A DNA stretch of 64,000 bases. It comes from Bin87 sp963692995 (GTDB lineage Bacteria > Chloroflexota > Dehalococcoidia > Lucifugimonadales > UBA3495). Below the pieces are notes generated by a model. The model did not search any database, was not told the origin of the DNA, and worked only from the letters and a program-made list of their open reading frames with translations. Location of the stretch: the NCBI GenBank assembly GCA_963692995.1, contig OY843611.1, positions 3,038,001-3,102,000 of the forward strand. The letters run 5' to 3'. Shown here piece by piece: positions 22,687 to 30,350 of this stretch (position 1 is its first letter; every line of letters starts with the position of its first letter). A program made the translations under genes and the position numbers.

Positions 22687-24069
22687 TTACGGGAAGCAGA
22701 AGGTGTCGGAGGAGGCGTCGCCGCCCTGGAGCCGCACCTGGTGGCTGCGGGTCTTGCCGTAATCGACGAAGAAGTCCCGGTTGACGGACATACCGCCGGT
22801 GGATTCGGCGTCGATGCGGCAGAGCCACCCGTTCAGGCCGTCGGGATAGACCTGATCATCCCACGATGAGTAGAGCGAGTTGGTGAGATAAACGCGCCGC
22901 CCGTCGCGGCTGATTTCCACCATCTGCGGGCCGCCGGTGAGGGCGCCGCCGTTGGGGTGGGCCGTCTTGCGGATCACGCCGCCGATCTCCACCTCGCCGG
23001 TCTGGACCGGATGGAACGGGTCGGAAACGTCGTATTGCAGCAGCTTGCCGGTACCCCAGCAGGAGACATACAGGAACTTGTCGTCCAGCGAAAGGTCGAT
23101 GTCGGTGACCAGCGGCGGCACGGCGCCCAGCGGCTGGAGGGCCGGGGGCAGCTCGGAAGCTTCGGCCGGCTCGGCCGGTATGGAAATGATCTTGCGGGCG
23201 GCCCATTCTTCGCCGTCGCGATACCAGACGAAGATGGAGCCGGACAGATCCTCGGCGCTGACCACCACGCCGCAGAAACCGTAATGCCGGGTCGGATTGT
23301 GGGCCGGCCGCAGCTCCAGCGTCATCTGGTGCTGTGATCCCAAGTCCACGGCCTGACGGTGGGCGCGCCGGCGCATATCCCAGAAGTGCAGAGTGTGGCC
23401 GAACTTATGCCCGACCACATCCTCGAGACGCACGCCGTGCTCGAACATTTCCGGCGTGCCCCACTCGCTGGTGACCATAGTGTCCAACCCGATATGCCAC
23501 CAGAAGTCGTAGGCCAATTCTTGCGGCCCCCGGTCCAGTTCCCAGGGCCCAATGGGTTCAAAGGTGTAATGGTCCAGCAGCATAATGCCGCCGGGCCGGC
23601 CGCCTTCAGCGGAACCCAGCGCGCTGACGTAGATAGCGTCAGGGCCGCAGTGGACGGTGTGGGGACGCGAGTAGCCGGCCCGCTGAATCTCCTCGGCCTC
23701 GATGGTCTTGACGATGCGGGGCCGCGCCGGATCGGGCTGGGTGTCCAGGATGTAGATGCGGCTGGAAGCCAGCGTGGGCACTACCAGGTAGCGCCGCTCC
23801 AGGTGGGGGTGCGCCGATGAGGGACACAAGGCGGCGCTGCATGCGTTCCAGCCGAAGTGATGCAGCTCGTCGTTTAAATGCGGCATGGGCGCCGAGTGAA
23901 CCACCTGCGAGTACGACGCCGAATTGGGGTCGCAGTCCACCACGGTCATGGCATCCGGTTCATCCGAATCAGGGTTGAGCACGGCAACGTAGGCCAAGCG
24001 CTCTTGCGGAGCCTCCATAGCCAGTCGCGCCGAGGGGTAAAAAGTGGGATCAGGTCGCCAAAGGGCCAT
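22687..24069 (-). CDS. Selenium-binding protein SBP56 family, methanethiol oxidase
   Basis: SBP56 proteins oxidise methanethiol to formaldehyde, hydrogen sulfide and hydrogen peroxide. The 460-residue protein matches human SELENBP1 along its length: DELHHFGWNACS with Cys77 at the selenium-binding position, YDFWWHIGLDTMVTSEWGTP, TDIDLSLDDKFLYVSCWGTGKLLQYD, GGPQMVEISRDGRRVYLTNSLYSSWDDQ and the C-terminal QGGDASSDTFCFP. The Cys-Ser-Ser-Cys pair seen in animals is CSAALC here. ATG 24069 begins the conserved MALWRPDPTFYPS and is preferred over a longer frame. The enzyme fits a marine or organosulfur-using bacterium. The bacterial copper site was not checked residue by residue. Confidence 0.92.
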   Translation of the reverse strand: MALWRPDPTFYPSARLAMEAPQERLAYVAVLNPDSDEPDAMTVVDCDPNSASYSQVVHSAPMPHLNDELHHFGWNACSAALCPSSAHPHLERRYLVVPTLASSRIYILDTQPDPARPRIVKTIEAEEIQRAGYSRPHTVHCGPDAIYVSALGSAEGGRPGGIMLLDHYTFEPIGPWELDRGPQELAYDFWWHIGLDTMVTSEWGTPEMFEHGVRLEDVVGHKFGHTLHFWDMRRRAHRQAVDLGSQHQMTLELRPAHNPTRHYGFCGVVVSAEDLSGSIFVWYRDGEEWAARKIISIPAEPAEASELPPALQPLGAVPPLVTDIDLSLDDKFLYVSCWGTGKLLQYDVSDPFHPVQTGEVEIGGVIRKTAHPNGGALTGGPQMVEISRDGRRVYLTNSLYSSWDDQVYPDGLNGWLCRIDAESTGGMSVNRDFFVDYGKTRSHQVRLQGGDASSDTFCFP

Positions 24070-24368
24070 TTTGTGGGTCTCCTCCGTTTGCCGTCTCAAA
24101 TCCGTTTGCCGTCTTAAGCCGCCAATCGGCAAATGGGTGCATCCTGCCGCTCGTATTCTAACCGTCCCGCAATGGCGTGGCAACTTGCGCCGTCCGCTGC
24201 GCCGGGCAATCGCGCCGTCACCGACTTGGCAACGCTCGCTAGGGTAGCGATTGCCCGGCCGCGACGTGTCTCCGCTTGCCCATTACACCACGCCGGCGTA
24301 GAATGACGGAACCGTACTTGCAGAAGCTAATCAACCCGAAACAACCTCGTAAAATAGGAGAAACCGTC
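24070..24368. other. Divergent intergenic region with a long inverted repeat
   Basis: No gene is seen in these 299 bases. Two copies of TCCGTTTGCCGTCT lie at about 24085-24112. GCCGGGCAATCGC (24201-24213) and its exact complement (24247-24259) form a 13-bp stem around a 33-base loop. The region must hold the promoters of the divergent SBP56 and CoA-transferase genes, but none is clear. Confidence 0.6.
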
Positions 24369-25583
24369 ATGGCAGAAGCGAAAGGCCCCCTGGACGGGAT
24401 ACGCGTAATCGACTTGGGCCGGCACCAGGCCGGCCCGCGCTGCGCCCAAGTGCTGGCCCGTCTGGGCGCCGAGGTCATTAAGGTTGAACGGCTGGGCGGC
24501 GAGGAAACTCGCTACCACGCGCCTTGGGTACGCAAGCAGTCAGCGTACTGGGTGCAGTACAACAGCGGCAAGAAAAGCCTGAGCATCGATCTGCGTAAAG
24601 AGGAAGGCAAGCAAGTGCTCCGCCGGCTGGTCAAAGTTTCGGACGTGCTGTTGCAGAACTTCCGGCCCGGCACCATCGACGTCATGGGCTTCGGATACGA
24701 CGTGCTGTACGAGCTGAACCCGCGCATCATCATGGTCAACGTATCGGCTTACGGGCAGTTCGGCCCCTACCGGGAGCAGATCGGATACGACCCCATCGGG
24801 CAGACCATGTCCGGCATTGCCATGGTGACCGGCGAAGAGGGGATGCCACCGATTCGGGCCGGCGTGCCCATCATCGACCGCACCACCGCGCTGCACGCGG
24901 CCATCGGCACCCTGGCCGCGCTGCACGAGCGGGAGACCTCCGGCGTCGGGCAGACCATTGACGCTTGCCTGGCGGACACCGGCTACAGTTACACCGAAAT
25001 TCCCATCACCGCCTACCACGGCGCGGGCATCGAGCCGCGGCGCGGAGAGTCGGCGGCGCCGCCGTCGGGAACCTATCCCTGCAAAGACGGCTGGGTGCTA
25101 ATTTCGGCCGGCGATCAGCACCACTGGCATCGCGTCTGCAACGCCCTGGGCAAGCCCGAGTGGCTGGAAGACCCCCGCTTCACCACCCGCCACGAGCGGG
25201 CCGCCAACGGCGCGACGGTGAACGAGGCCATGCGCGCCCTCATGGCTGACCTGACCATGCAGGAAGCCATCGCTCACTTCACCCGCCACGACGTGGTGGC
25301 AGCTCCGGTCAACACCATCGCCCAGGCCGCCGCCGACCCGCACCCGTGGGAGCGTCGCGCCATGGTGGAGGTGGACGACTTCCTGGCCGGCAGCATCGCC
25401 GTATCCGGCGACTTCTGGCACTTCAGCCGAACCCCCGCCGTGGTCGGCACCACGCCGCGCGTGGGCGAGCACAACGAAGACGTGTTGACCGGCATCCTCG
25501 ACTACACCGAGGAAGAAGTCCAGGCGATGTACGAAGCCAACGTCATCGGCGTGTTCCATCACTACGATGAGGTGCCCGGCTAG
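24369..25583 (+). CDS. CaiB/BaiF family (family III) CoA-transferase
   Basis: The 404-residue protein shows LDGIRVIDLGRHQAGPRCAQ, LARLGAEVIKVERLGGEE, and the catalytic Asp in GVGQTIDACLADTG. PPSGTYPCKDGWVLIS and PRVGEHNEDVL are also family landmarks. ATG 24369 follows TAGGAG at a spacing of 8 and gives the usual N terminus; an earlier ATG adds a non-conserved leader. It is divergent from the SBP56 gene and stands alone on its strand. It is about as distant from the member at 1200-2474 as unrelated family members are, so the two probably handle different acyl groups. A 43-bp palindrome follows the stop. Confidence 0.88.
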   Translation: MAEAKGPLDGIRVIDLGRHQAGPRCAQVLARLGAEVIKVERLGGEETRYHAPWVRKQSAYWVQYNSGKKSLSIDLRKEEGKQVLRRLVKVSDVLLQNFRPGTIDVMGFGYDVLYELNPRIIMVNVSAYGQFGPYREQIGYDPIGQTMSGIAMVTGEEGMPPIRAGVPIIDRTTALHAAIGTLAALHERETSGVGQTIDACLADTGYSYTEIPITAYHGAGIEPRRGESAAPPSGTYPCKDGWVLISAGDQHHWHRVCNALGKPEWLEDPRFTTRHERAANGATVNEAMRALMADLTMQEAIAHFTRHDVVAAPVNTIAQAAADPHPWERRAMVEVDDFLAGSIAVSGDFWHFSRTPAVVGTTPRVGEHNEDVLTGILDYTEEEVQAMYEANVIGVFHHYDEVPG

Positions 25584-25602
25584 TTTGAGCCACGCCAGCC
25601 GA

Positions 25603-25645
25603 CAATGTATTAGGGGCGGGTTTAAAACCCGCCCCTAATACATTG
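25603..25645. repeat. 43-bp perfect palindrome of the GGGGCGGGTT family
   Basis: CAATGTATTAGGGGCGGGTTT and its exact complement flank a single central A. It lies between convergent genes and could terminate both. Its outer arm also supplies the last codons and the TAG stop of the final PaREP1-like gene, so its insertion reshaped that gene's end. Confidence 0.85.
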
Positions 25646-26030
25646 CAGCATCACCGCCGGCCTCGTCCAGCAGCGCCAGCAGCCGGGCGATAAATTGCTG
25701 AACCGCTGGACGCTCCGCCGCCATTTCGTAGCGCTCCATGTGGTCATGGAAAAAATTGCGATGGAAATTTTCCGCAGCGACGAAACCAGTCGTGATGAAC
25801 GGGTCGTCGTGTTCTCGCGCCAGATTGGTTATCGCATTTTTCATATCGCGGTGGTTGTGGTAGCGCCAGCCGCGTTGCTGGCAGATGGCGATGACGGCCT
25901 AGGCCGCCGCGCCGTAGAGCTTTTCGGAACCCGGCAAGTGGTCGCCGGCGGCAAACTCCCGATCTGAGGCGGCGAGGAAGTCGCGGGCGGTTTGGGCGTG
26001 TTCGGCGGCGGTCATTTTCCTGGTGATCAT
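25635..26030 (-). pseudogene. PaREP1/HEPN-like gene, copy 5, with an in-frame amber codon
   Basis: The frame from ATG 26030 reads MITRKMTAAEHAQTARDFL, then SEKLYGAAA, then TAG at 25899-25901, then AVIAICQQRGWRYHNHRDM and the rest of the family to 25635. In every sister copy the TAG position is CAG in AAAQAVIA, so one C-to-T change explains it. The rest of the frame is intact. Its start overlaps the stop of copy 4 by 4 bases. The C terminus AAMY comes from the palindrome at 25603-25645 and differs from the NGEQP ending of copies 2-4. Either a decaying end-of-array copy or a read-through product. Confidence 0.85.
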
Positions 26031-26419
26031 GGTTGCTCCCCGTTGGTTTCGGCGGCAAGCAAGGCCAGCATACGGGCGACGAAATGGCGCACGGCAGGAC
26101 GGTTCGATTCCACTTGGTAATCTTCCAAATTATCGTGAAAGAAGTTTTCGTGGAACCGCTCAGCCGTAGCAAACCCTGCGGCAATGGTCGGATCGTCGTG
26201 TTCTCGAGCCAAGTTGGTCACGGCTTGCTGCATGGCCCGGTGGCTCTTGTAGCGCCAGCCGCGTTGCTGGCAGATGGCGATGACGGCCTGGGCCGCCGCG
26301 CCGTACAGCTTTTCGGAACCCGGCAAGTGGTCGCCGGCCGCAAACTCCCGATCTGAGGCGATGAGGAAGTCGCGGGCGGTTTGGGCGTGTTCGGCGGCGG
26401 TCAGCTCTTTGGCGGTCAT
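26027..26419 (-). CDS. PaREP1/HEPN-like protein, copy 4
   Basis: This 130-residue helical protein has the family landmarks AEHAQTARDFL, EFAAGDHLPGSEKLYGAAAQAV, RGWRYKSH and ERFHENFFHD. The pattern, in which a GD-x-x-x-x-SEK-x-x-GAA motif is followed by RGW and a late FH-x-x-FF, fits PaREP1-type proteins, which belong to the HEPN superfamily. Such proteins are small, dimeric and of unknown function; some HEPN relatives cut RNA. It overlaps copies 3 and 5 by 4 bases each (ATGA). It is the most divergent of the intact array members, with TIAAGFATAERFH in the middle, and ends in AAETNGEQP. Confidence 0.72.
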   Translation of the reverse strand: MTAKELTAAEHAQTARDFLIASDREFAAGDHLPGSEKLYGAAAQAVIAICQQRGWRYKSHRAMQQAVTNLAREHDDPTIAAGFATAERFHENFFHDNLEDYQVESNRPAVRHFVARMLALLAAETNGEQP

Positions 26420-26811
26420 GGTTGCTCCCCGTTGGCTTCGGCGTCTTGCAACAGCGACAGCAATTGATCGACAAAATAATGCACCACGGGACGGCTAGCC
26501 TCAATTTGGTAATCTTCCAGGTAATCGTGAAAGAAATTCTCATGGAAACGTTCGGCAGCCATATAAGCGCCCTGTAGCGAGAGGTCGTCATTCTCACGAG
26601 CCAGGCTAGACACGGCTTGCTGCATGGCCCGGTGGCTCTTGTACCGCCAGCCGCGCTGCTGGCAGATGGCGATGATGGCCTGGGCCGCCGCGCCGTAGAG
26701 CTTTTCGGAACCTTGCAAGTGGTCGCCGGCGGCAAACTCCCGATCTGCGGCGATGAGAAAGTCGCGGGCGGTTTGAGCGTGTTCGGCGGCGGTCATTTCT
26801 TTGGTGGTCAT
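26416..26811 (-). CDS. PaREP1/HEPN-like protein, copy 3
   Basis: The 131-residue product is nearly identical to copy 2 at both DNA and protein level (MTTKEMTAAEH, DHLQGSEKLYG, ENDDLSLQGAYMAAERFH, DAEANGEQP). The repeat period is 392 bases, so this is a very recent tandem duplication. The first codon overlaps the stop of copy 2 in ATGA and the last overlaps the start of copy 4. The end of one gene, reading GGGGAGCAACC, supplies the ribosome site of the next, so translation along the array is coupled. Function is unknown beyond the HEPN-type fold inferred from motif. Confidence 0.72.
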   Translation of the reverse strand: MTTKEMTAAEHAQTARDFLIAADREFAAGDHLQGSEKLYGAAAQAIIAICQQRGWRYKSHRAMQQAVSSLARENDDLSLQGAYMAAERFHENFFHDYLEDYQIEASRPVVHYFVDQLLSLLQDAEANGEQP

Positions 26812-27203
26812 GGTTGCTCCCCGTTGGCTTCGGCGTCTTGCAACAGCGACAGCAATTGATCTACAAAATAATGCACCACGGGACGGCTAGCCTCAATTTG
26901 GTAATCTTCCAGGTAATCGTGAAAGAAATTCTCATGGAAACGTTCGGCAGCCATATAAGCGCCCTGTAGCGAGAGGTCGTCATTCTCACGAGCCAGGCTA
27001 GACACGGCTTGCTGCATGGCCCGGTGGCTCTTGTACCGCCAGCCGCGTTGCTGGCAGATGGCGATGATGGCCTGGGCCGCCGCGCCGTAGAGCTTTTCGG
27101 AACCCGGCAAGTGGTCGCCGGCGGCAAACTCCCGGTCTGAGGCGGCGAGGAAGTCGCGGGCGGTTTGGGCGTGTTCGGCGGCGGTCATTTCTTTGGTGGT
27201 CAT
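26808..27203 (-). CDS. PaREP1/HEPN-like protein, copy 2
   Basis: ATG 27203 is chosen over a TTG at 27224 because CAGGAAAG precedes it and because all sister genes start with MT-x-KE-x-TAAEH. The 131-residue protein differs from copy 3 mainly at DHLPGSEK versus DHLQGSEK and in a few N-terminal residues. The leader CCAACAGGAAAGCGCC is the same as that of copy 1, showing that the duplicated unit at this end included the 5' leader. It follows copy 1 by 33 bases and overlaps copy 3 by 4. Confidence 0.72.
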   Translation of the reverse strand: MTTKEMTAAEHAQTARDFLAASDREFAAGDHLPGSEKLYGAAAQAIIAICQQRGWRYKSHRAMQQAVSSLARENDDLSLQGAYMAAERFHENFFHDYLEDYQIEASRPVVHYFVDQLLSLLQDAEANGEQP

Positions 27204-27236
27204 GGCGCTTTCCTGTTGGGGCAATCGGCTGCTGTA

Positions 27237-27626
27237 TTATCCGGCCTTTTCGGTGGCGTCCTCCAGCAGGGCAAGTATGCGGTTGACAAAGTGATGGACA
27301 ACCGGGCGGTCTGCATCGATTTCGTAATCTTCCATGTGGTCATGGAAAAAGTTGCGGTGGAAGTTTTCCGCCGCGATAAACCCGCCGGTTATGCCGGCGT
27401 CGTTCTGCTCTCGCGCCAAGTTGGTTACGGCGTTTTTCGTATCGCGGTGGCTGTGGTAGCGCCAGCCGCGCCGCTGGCAGATGGCGATGACGGCCTGGGC
27501 CGCCGCACCGTAGAGCTTTTCGGAACCTTGCAAGTGGTCGCCGGCGGCAAACTCCCGATCTGCGGCGACGAGGAAGTCGCGGGCGGTTTGGGCGTGTTCG
27601 GCGGCGGTCATTTCTTTGGCGGTCAT
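27237..27626 (-). CDS. PaREP1/HEPN-like protein, copy 1 (head of the array)
   Basis: The 129-residue protein opens the five-gene minus-strand array. SEKLYGAA is at residues 35-42, RGWRYHSH at 53-60 and ENFHRNFFHDH at 87-97. Its middle part (REQNDAGITGGFIAAENFH) and end (DATEKAG) resemble copy 5 more than copies 2-4, so the array holds two subtypes. A promoter-like CATAAT with an adjoining palindrome lies 34 bases upstream. Two more relatives are at 46000-46356 and 46492-46848. I infer that the proteins act together, perhaps as hetero-oligomers; there is no direct evidence for the role. Confidence 0.72.
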   Translation of the reverse strand: MTAKEMTAAEHAQTARDFLVAADREFAAGDHLQGSEKLYGAAAQAVIAICQRRGWRYHSHRDTKNAVTNLAREQNDAGITGGFIAAENFHRNFFHDHMEDYEIDADRPVVHHFVNRILALLEDATEKAG

Positions 27627-27952
27627 GGCGCTTTCCTGTTGGGTTGGCCTGGCAATACCATTATGCCAGACGCATTGTCTGGCTCAGAACGATGGCAGCA
27701 AAAGTTCTGGATCAGATACACCGCATACGGTTTTCCGCCAGCAACGCCAAATCCAACACCTATGCCCGTTCTGTCGTACTGCTATGTCAGGATGTCTTGA
27801 AGATGTCCCTGACTGCTGATCCAACTAGATAGCGCTTGTCTCGCCAATTGTGTTTGAGACATTCAGTTGTAGCGTGTACCACCTAGTCCATAAGTGTAGA
27901 TGGCGGTGGCCAGTGCAATGACTGCCATCCGCGCCAACGGCGGCGTCTCGCT
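27627..27952. other. Intergenic region upstream of the PaREP1-like array
   Basis: Apart from the -10 and palindrome at 27660-27682, these 326 bases have no frame that resembles a gene. The base composition is nearer to even than in the neighbours, and several stops occur in each frame. It may be the remnant of a decayed gene. Confidence 0.5.
27660..27682 (-). promoter_or_regulatory. -10 element with adjoining operator-like palindrome of the PaREP1-like array
   Basis: On the minus strand CATAAT (27660-27665) is immediately preceded by CCAGAC-AATGC-GTCTGG, a perfect 6-bp inverted repeat (27666-27682) that occupies the spacer. A regulator bound there would block the promoter. No good -35 is visible, so this is an inference from position and symmetry. 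Confidence 0.4.
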
Positions 27953-29086
27953 CTACCACTTCTGGATGACGGGCAGGACTTCCTTGCCGAAGAGGCCGAT
28001 GTTCTTCATGGTCGCCGCGTGGTCCATGCGGGATTCCTGGCCGTAGAACACCAGGTGCTCCATGCCCAGGCGTTGGTGCAGGTACTCCAGCTTTTCCAGC
28101 ACGGTGTCGGGGGTGCCGCAAACGATGTGATAGTTCTCCTTGAGTTCCTCGAAGGTTTGCAGGTTGAGGGGCTTGAGGCCGGAGCGCCGAGCGGCGATGG
28201 CGGCGCCGGCCGCGGAACGATAGCCAACGGGAGCCATGTACTCGCGTGGACCGCGGACGGTGGGGCCCATGCGCCAGATGAAGTGCCGGGCCTGCTCGTC
28301 GGCTTCTTCCTGGGTGTCGCCGACGTAGCAGCAGAGGAGATAGCCGAAGTTGTCGGGAACGACCGCGCGGCCGGCGGCCTCGGCGGCCACGCGGTACATC
28401 CCGAAGAGTTCCTCGGTCACGTCCAGGTCGGTAAGGAAGGCGACATAGGTGTAGCCGTGGCGTCCCGACCATTCGGCGGTTTCCGGGGATGACGTGCCCG
28501 GCACCCAAATGGGCGGATGGGGCTGCTGGACGGGCACCATCCAGGGGTTCACCACGCGGAAGTTGTAGTGCTTGCCTTCCCAGCGGAAGGGGCCGGGAGT
28601 GGTCCAGGTCTTGATGATCAGGTCATGGCATTCCTCAAAGCGTTCCCGGTTGGCCACCGGGTTGTTGTTGGTGGAGACGGTCTCAACGCCGGTGCCACGG
28701 ACGAATCCGGAAATCATTCGCCCGCCGGAGATGACGTCGATCATCGCCAGCTCTTCGGCCAGGCGGATGGGGTTGTCGTGGATGGGCAGGATGTTGCCCA
28801 GGAGCAGGATCCGGGCCTGGTGGGTGATGCGGGCCAGCACCGCCGCCGACAGGTTGGTGGCGGCGTTCATGCAGGACGGCGTGTTGTGATGCTCGTTGAG
28901 CATGATGCCGTCGAAACCCAGCTCGTCGGCATAGACGCACTCGTCGAAGTAGCGCTTGAAGAGGCCGTTGGCGGTGTTGGGGTTGAACCAGGAGTTGGGG
29001 AAGGTAAGGCGAAGGGACGGGTACTTATCGCCCTCTGCATCGGGATATTCGTGGTAAGGAAACTCGGAGAAGTAGTAGCTCTTCAC
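27953..29086 (-). CDS. LLM-class (luciferase-like) flavin-dependent oxidoreductase
   Basis: The 377-residue TIM-barrel protein belongs to the bacterial luciferase-like monooxygenases, which use reduced FMN or F420 and oxygen. Landmarks are YADELGFDGIMLNEHHNTPSCMN, RILLLGNILPIHDNPIRLAEELAMID and SGGRMISGFVRGTG, then PIWVPGTSSPETAEW. These proteins are expanded in SAR202-type Chloroflexota, where they are thought to oxidise recalcitrant organic matter. The start is GTG 29086. A second member is encoded at 43110-44279 and is only distantly similar. A fragment related to residues around PSCMNAATN is found in the mosaic at 30300-30350. Confidence 0.9.
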   Translation of the reverse strand: MKSYYFSEFPYHEYPDAEGDKYPSLRLTFPNSWFNPNTANGLFKRYFDECVYADELGFDGIMLNEHHNTPSCMNAATNLSAAVLARITHQARILLLGNILPIHDNPIRLAEELAMIDVISGGRMISGFVRGTGVETVSTNNNPVANRERFEECHDLIIKTWTTPGPFRWEGKHYNFRVVNPWMVPVQQPHPPIWVPGTSSPETAEWSGRHGYTYVAFLTDLDVTEELFGMYRVAAEAAGRAVVPDNFGYLLCCYVGDTQEEADEQARHFIWRMGPTVRGPREYMAPVGYRSAAGAAIAARRSGLKPLNLQTFEELKENYHIVCGTPDTVLEKLEYLHQRLGMEHLVFYGQESRMDHAATMKNIGLFGKEVLPVIQKW

Positions 29087-29134
29087 GGGGTGGCGGCCTC
29101 CGGTGGGAATAGTTTCAAACCGTGGCTAAGGTGA

Positions 29135-29766
29135 CTACCAAATAACCGGCTTGGTGAATGCGCCCCTAGCGTCGGTAATCTGTGGAGGAAGTTGATTGTT
29201 GACAAAATGCGAGCGGTTAATAGTTCGGTATGACCAAGAGGCAGCCTGAACCAGAGCTCTGCTGCGTTGTTTAGGGGGTTGTGGATTGATTACGCCTACT
29301 TGCTTACCGAACCTTGATGAACTGCTTGTATCGGAGTCACCAAATCAGAGTCATTAGAGATTACGACGACCTCATCGCAATCATTATTGCAACAATCCAG
29401 CAACAATGCCGTTGCTAAATTGACATCGGTGCGCTTTTCTTCGTTCTTGATAACCTGAACAATGACATCAGGGCTATCACGCAACAGCAGGCGCACGTTG
29501 CGCGCCGTGAACAACCCTTCATGGATGGTTACTTTGGGCAAGGTTCCCAATGCCCGTAAATACGCTTGCTGACGGTTGGCTACATTAGGGTCCCGTGGCA
29601 CGTTTTGGACGCGCGCCGTGAAGTAACGAATGCGCTTGACTTGCCGTTTGGGCAGAAGGCTTTCGCAGAAGGATTGCAAGTTCCGCCACTTGTACTGGGG
29701 CCAGCGGTTCTTCAAAGAGCCATAGTAGAGGTTGAACCCATCAATGTAGAAATTGGCGGTAGTCAT
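29135..29766 (-). pseudogene. NYN-domain (PIN-like) ribonuclease gene with one frameshift
   Basis: The frame from ATG 29766 gives MTTANFYIDGFNLYYGSLKN, EEKRTDVNLATALLLD and VVVISNDSDLVTPI, the three acidic motifs of NYN nucleases related to NYN/LabA proteins. After AVHQ it runs into an early stop at 29296. Losing one base at 29312-29313 explains this: in the next frame the sequence continues FGKQVGVINPQPP and stays open to TAG at 29135-29137, giving a normal length of about 210 residues. The catalytic aspartates are all before the shift, so a shortened protein could still be active. GC is lower than in the flanking genes, suggesting transfer. A sequencing error is possible. Confidence 0.82.
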
Positions 29767-29894
29767 GATTAGCGGATGCCAATGCGAAAGCCGCCTCGCG
29801 GCGGCCTCGCACCCTGCCACCTATGCGACAAGGGGGTTAGTCTAAATGGTAGCCGCGAGGTTGCCTATTTGTCAAGGGCCGGTGGCTGGGGGGC

Positions 29895-30181
29895 AGGAAA
29901 TTGCGAAACTCCATATTTTGTTGCCAGCCAGGCCGTTACTTCGCCTGACCCGTGCCGCAAATGTTGATTTTCGCCCTCACCCTAGGCGTGTCATCAAATT
30001 GTCCCGTCATTCCCGCGAAAGCAGGAATCCAGGCGTTTCCATAAGCAAATCGTTCTGCGACAGCGGGCGATTCTGGATTCCCGCTTTCGCGGGAATGACG
30101 GAAATAGAGCGGGAGCGACGGAAATGGGGCGGGAATGACGGAAATGGGTGGAGAGGGAACTTTGGGAGTTTCGCAATTTCC
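29895..30181. repeat. 287-bp element with 18-bp perfect terminal inverted repeats around paired REPs
   Basis: AGGAAATTGCGAAACTCC (29895-29912) recurs exactly inverted at 30164-30181. Between them are two REP palindromes in opposite orientation (from 30004 and ending at about 30103), like a REPIN, then degenerate copies of GCGGGAATGACGGAAAT to about 30150. The structure resembles a non-autonomous mobile element. No transposase is in the window, and target duplications were not identified. Confidence 0.6.
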
Positions 30182-30202
30182 TCACTGGAGGTAGCCTGCT
30201 CC

Positions 30203-30350
30203 TCAGTTCACCGGGCGCCCGGCGCATATCATGCCCCGGCTACCGGGGACACCGGCGTGGTCGGCGTTGTACGTTGCGGAAATTTCCGTGACAACCGATA
30301 GGGCCAGCACCGCCGCCAACCGGTTGGTGGCGGCGTTCATGTAGGACGGC
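30203..30350 (-). pseudogene. Fused fragments of a flavin oxidoreductase and a radical SAM gene
   Basis: On the minus strand the first part encodes RPSYMNAATNRLAAVLA, which matches PSCMNAATNLSAAVLA of the oxidoreductase gene (28832-28880). It runs in frame into SATYNADHAGVPGSRG, which matches the C-terminal end of the radical SAM protein (31261-31345). So pieces of two genes that flank this site lie joined between them. It has no start site of its own and is called a remnant. Confidence 0.72.

Noticed and set aside
29776..29967. Small plus-strand frame with several cysteines
   Set aside because: It lies in a gene-free repeat region, has no ribosome site and overlaps the end of the inverted-repeat element.
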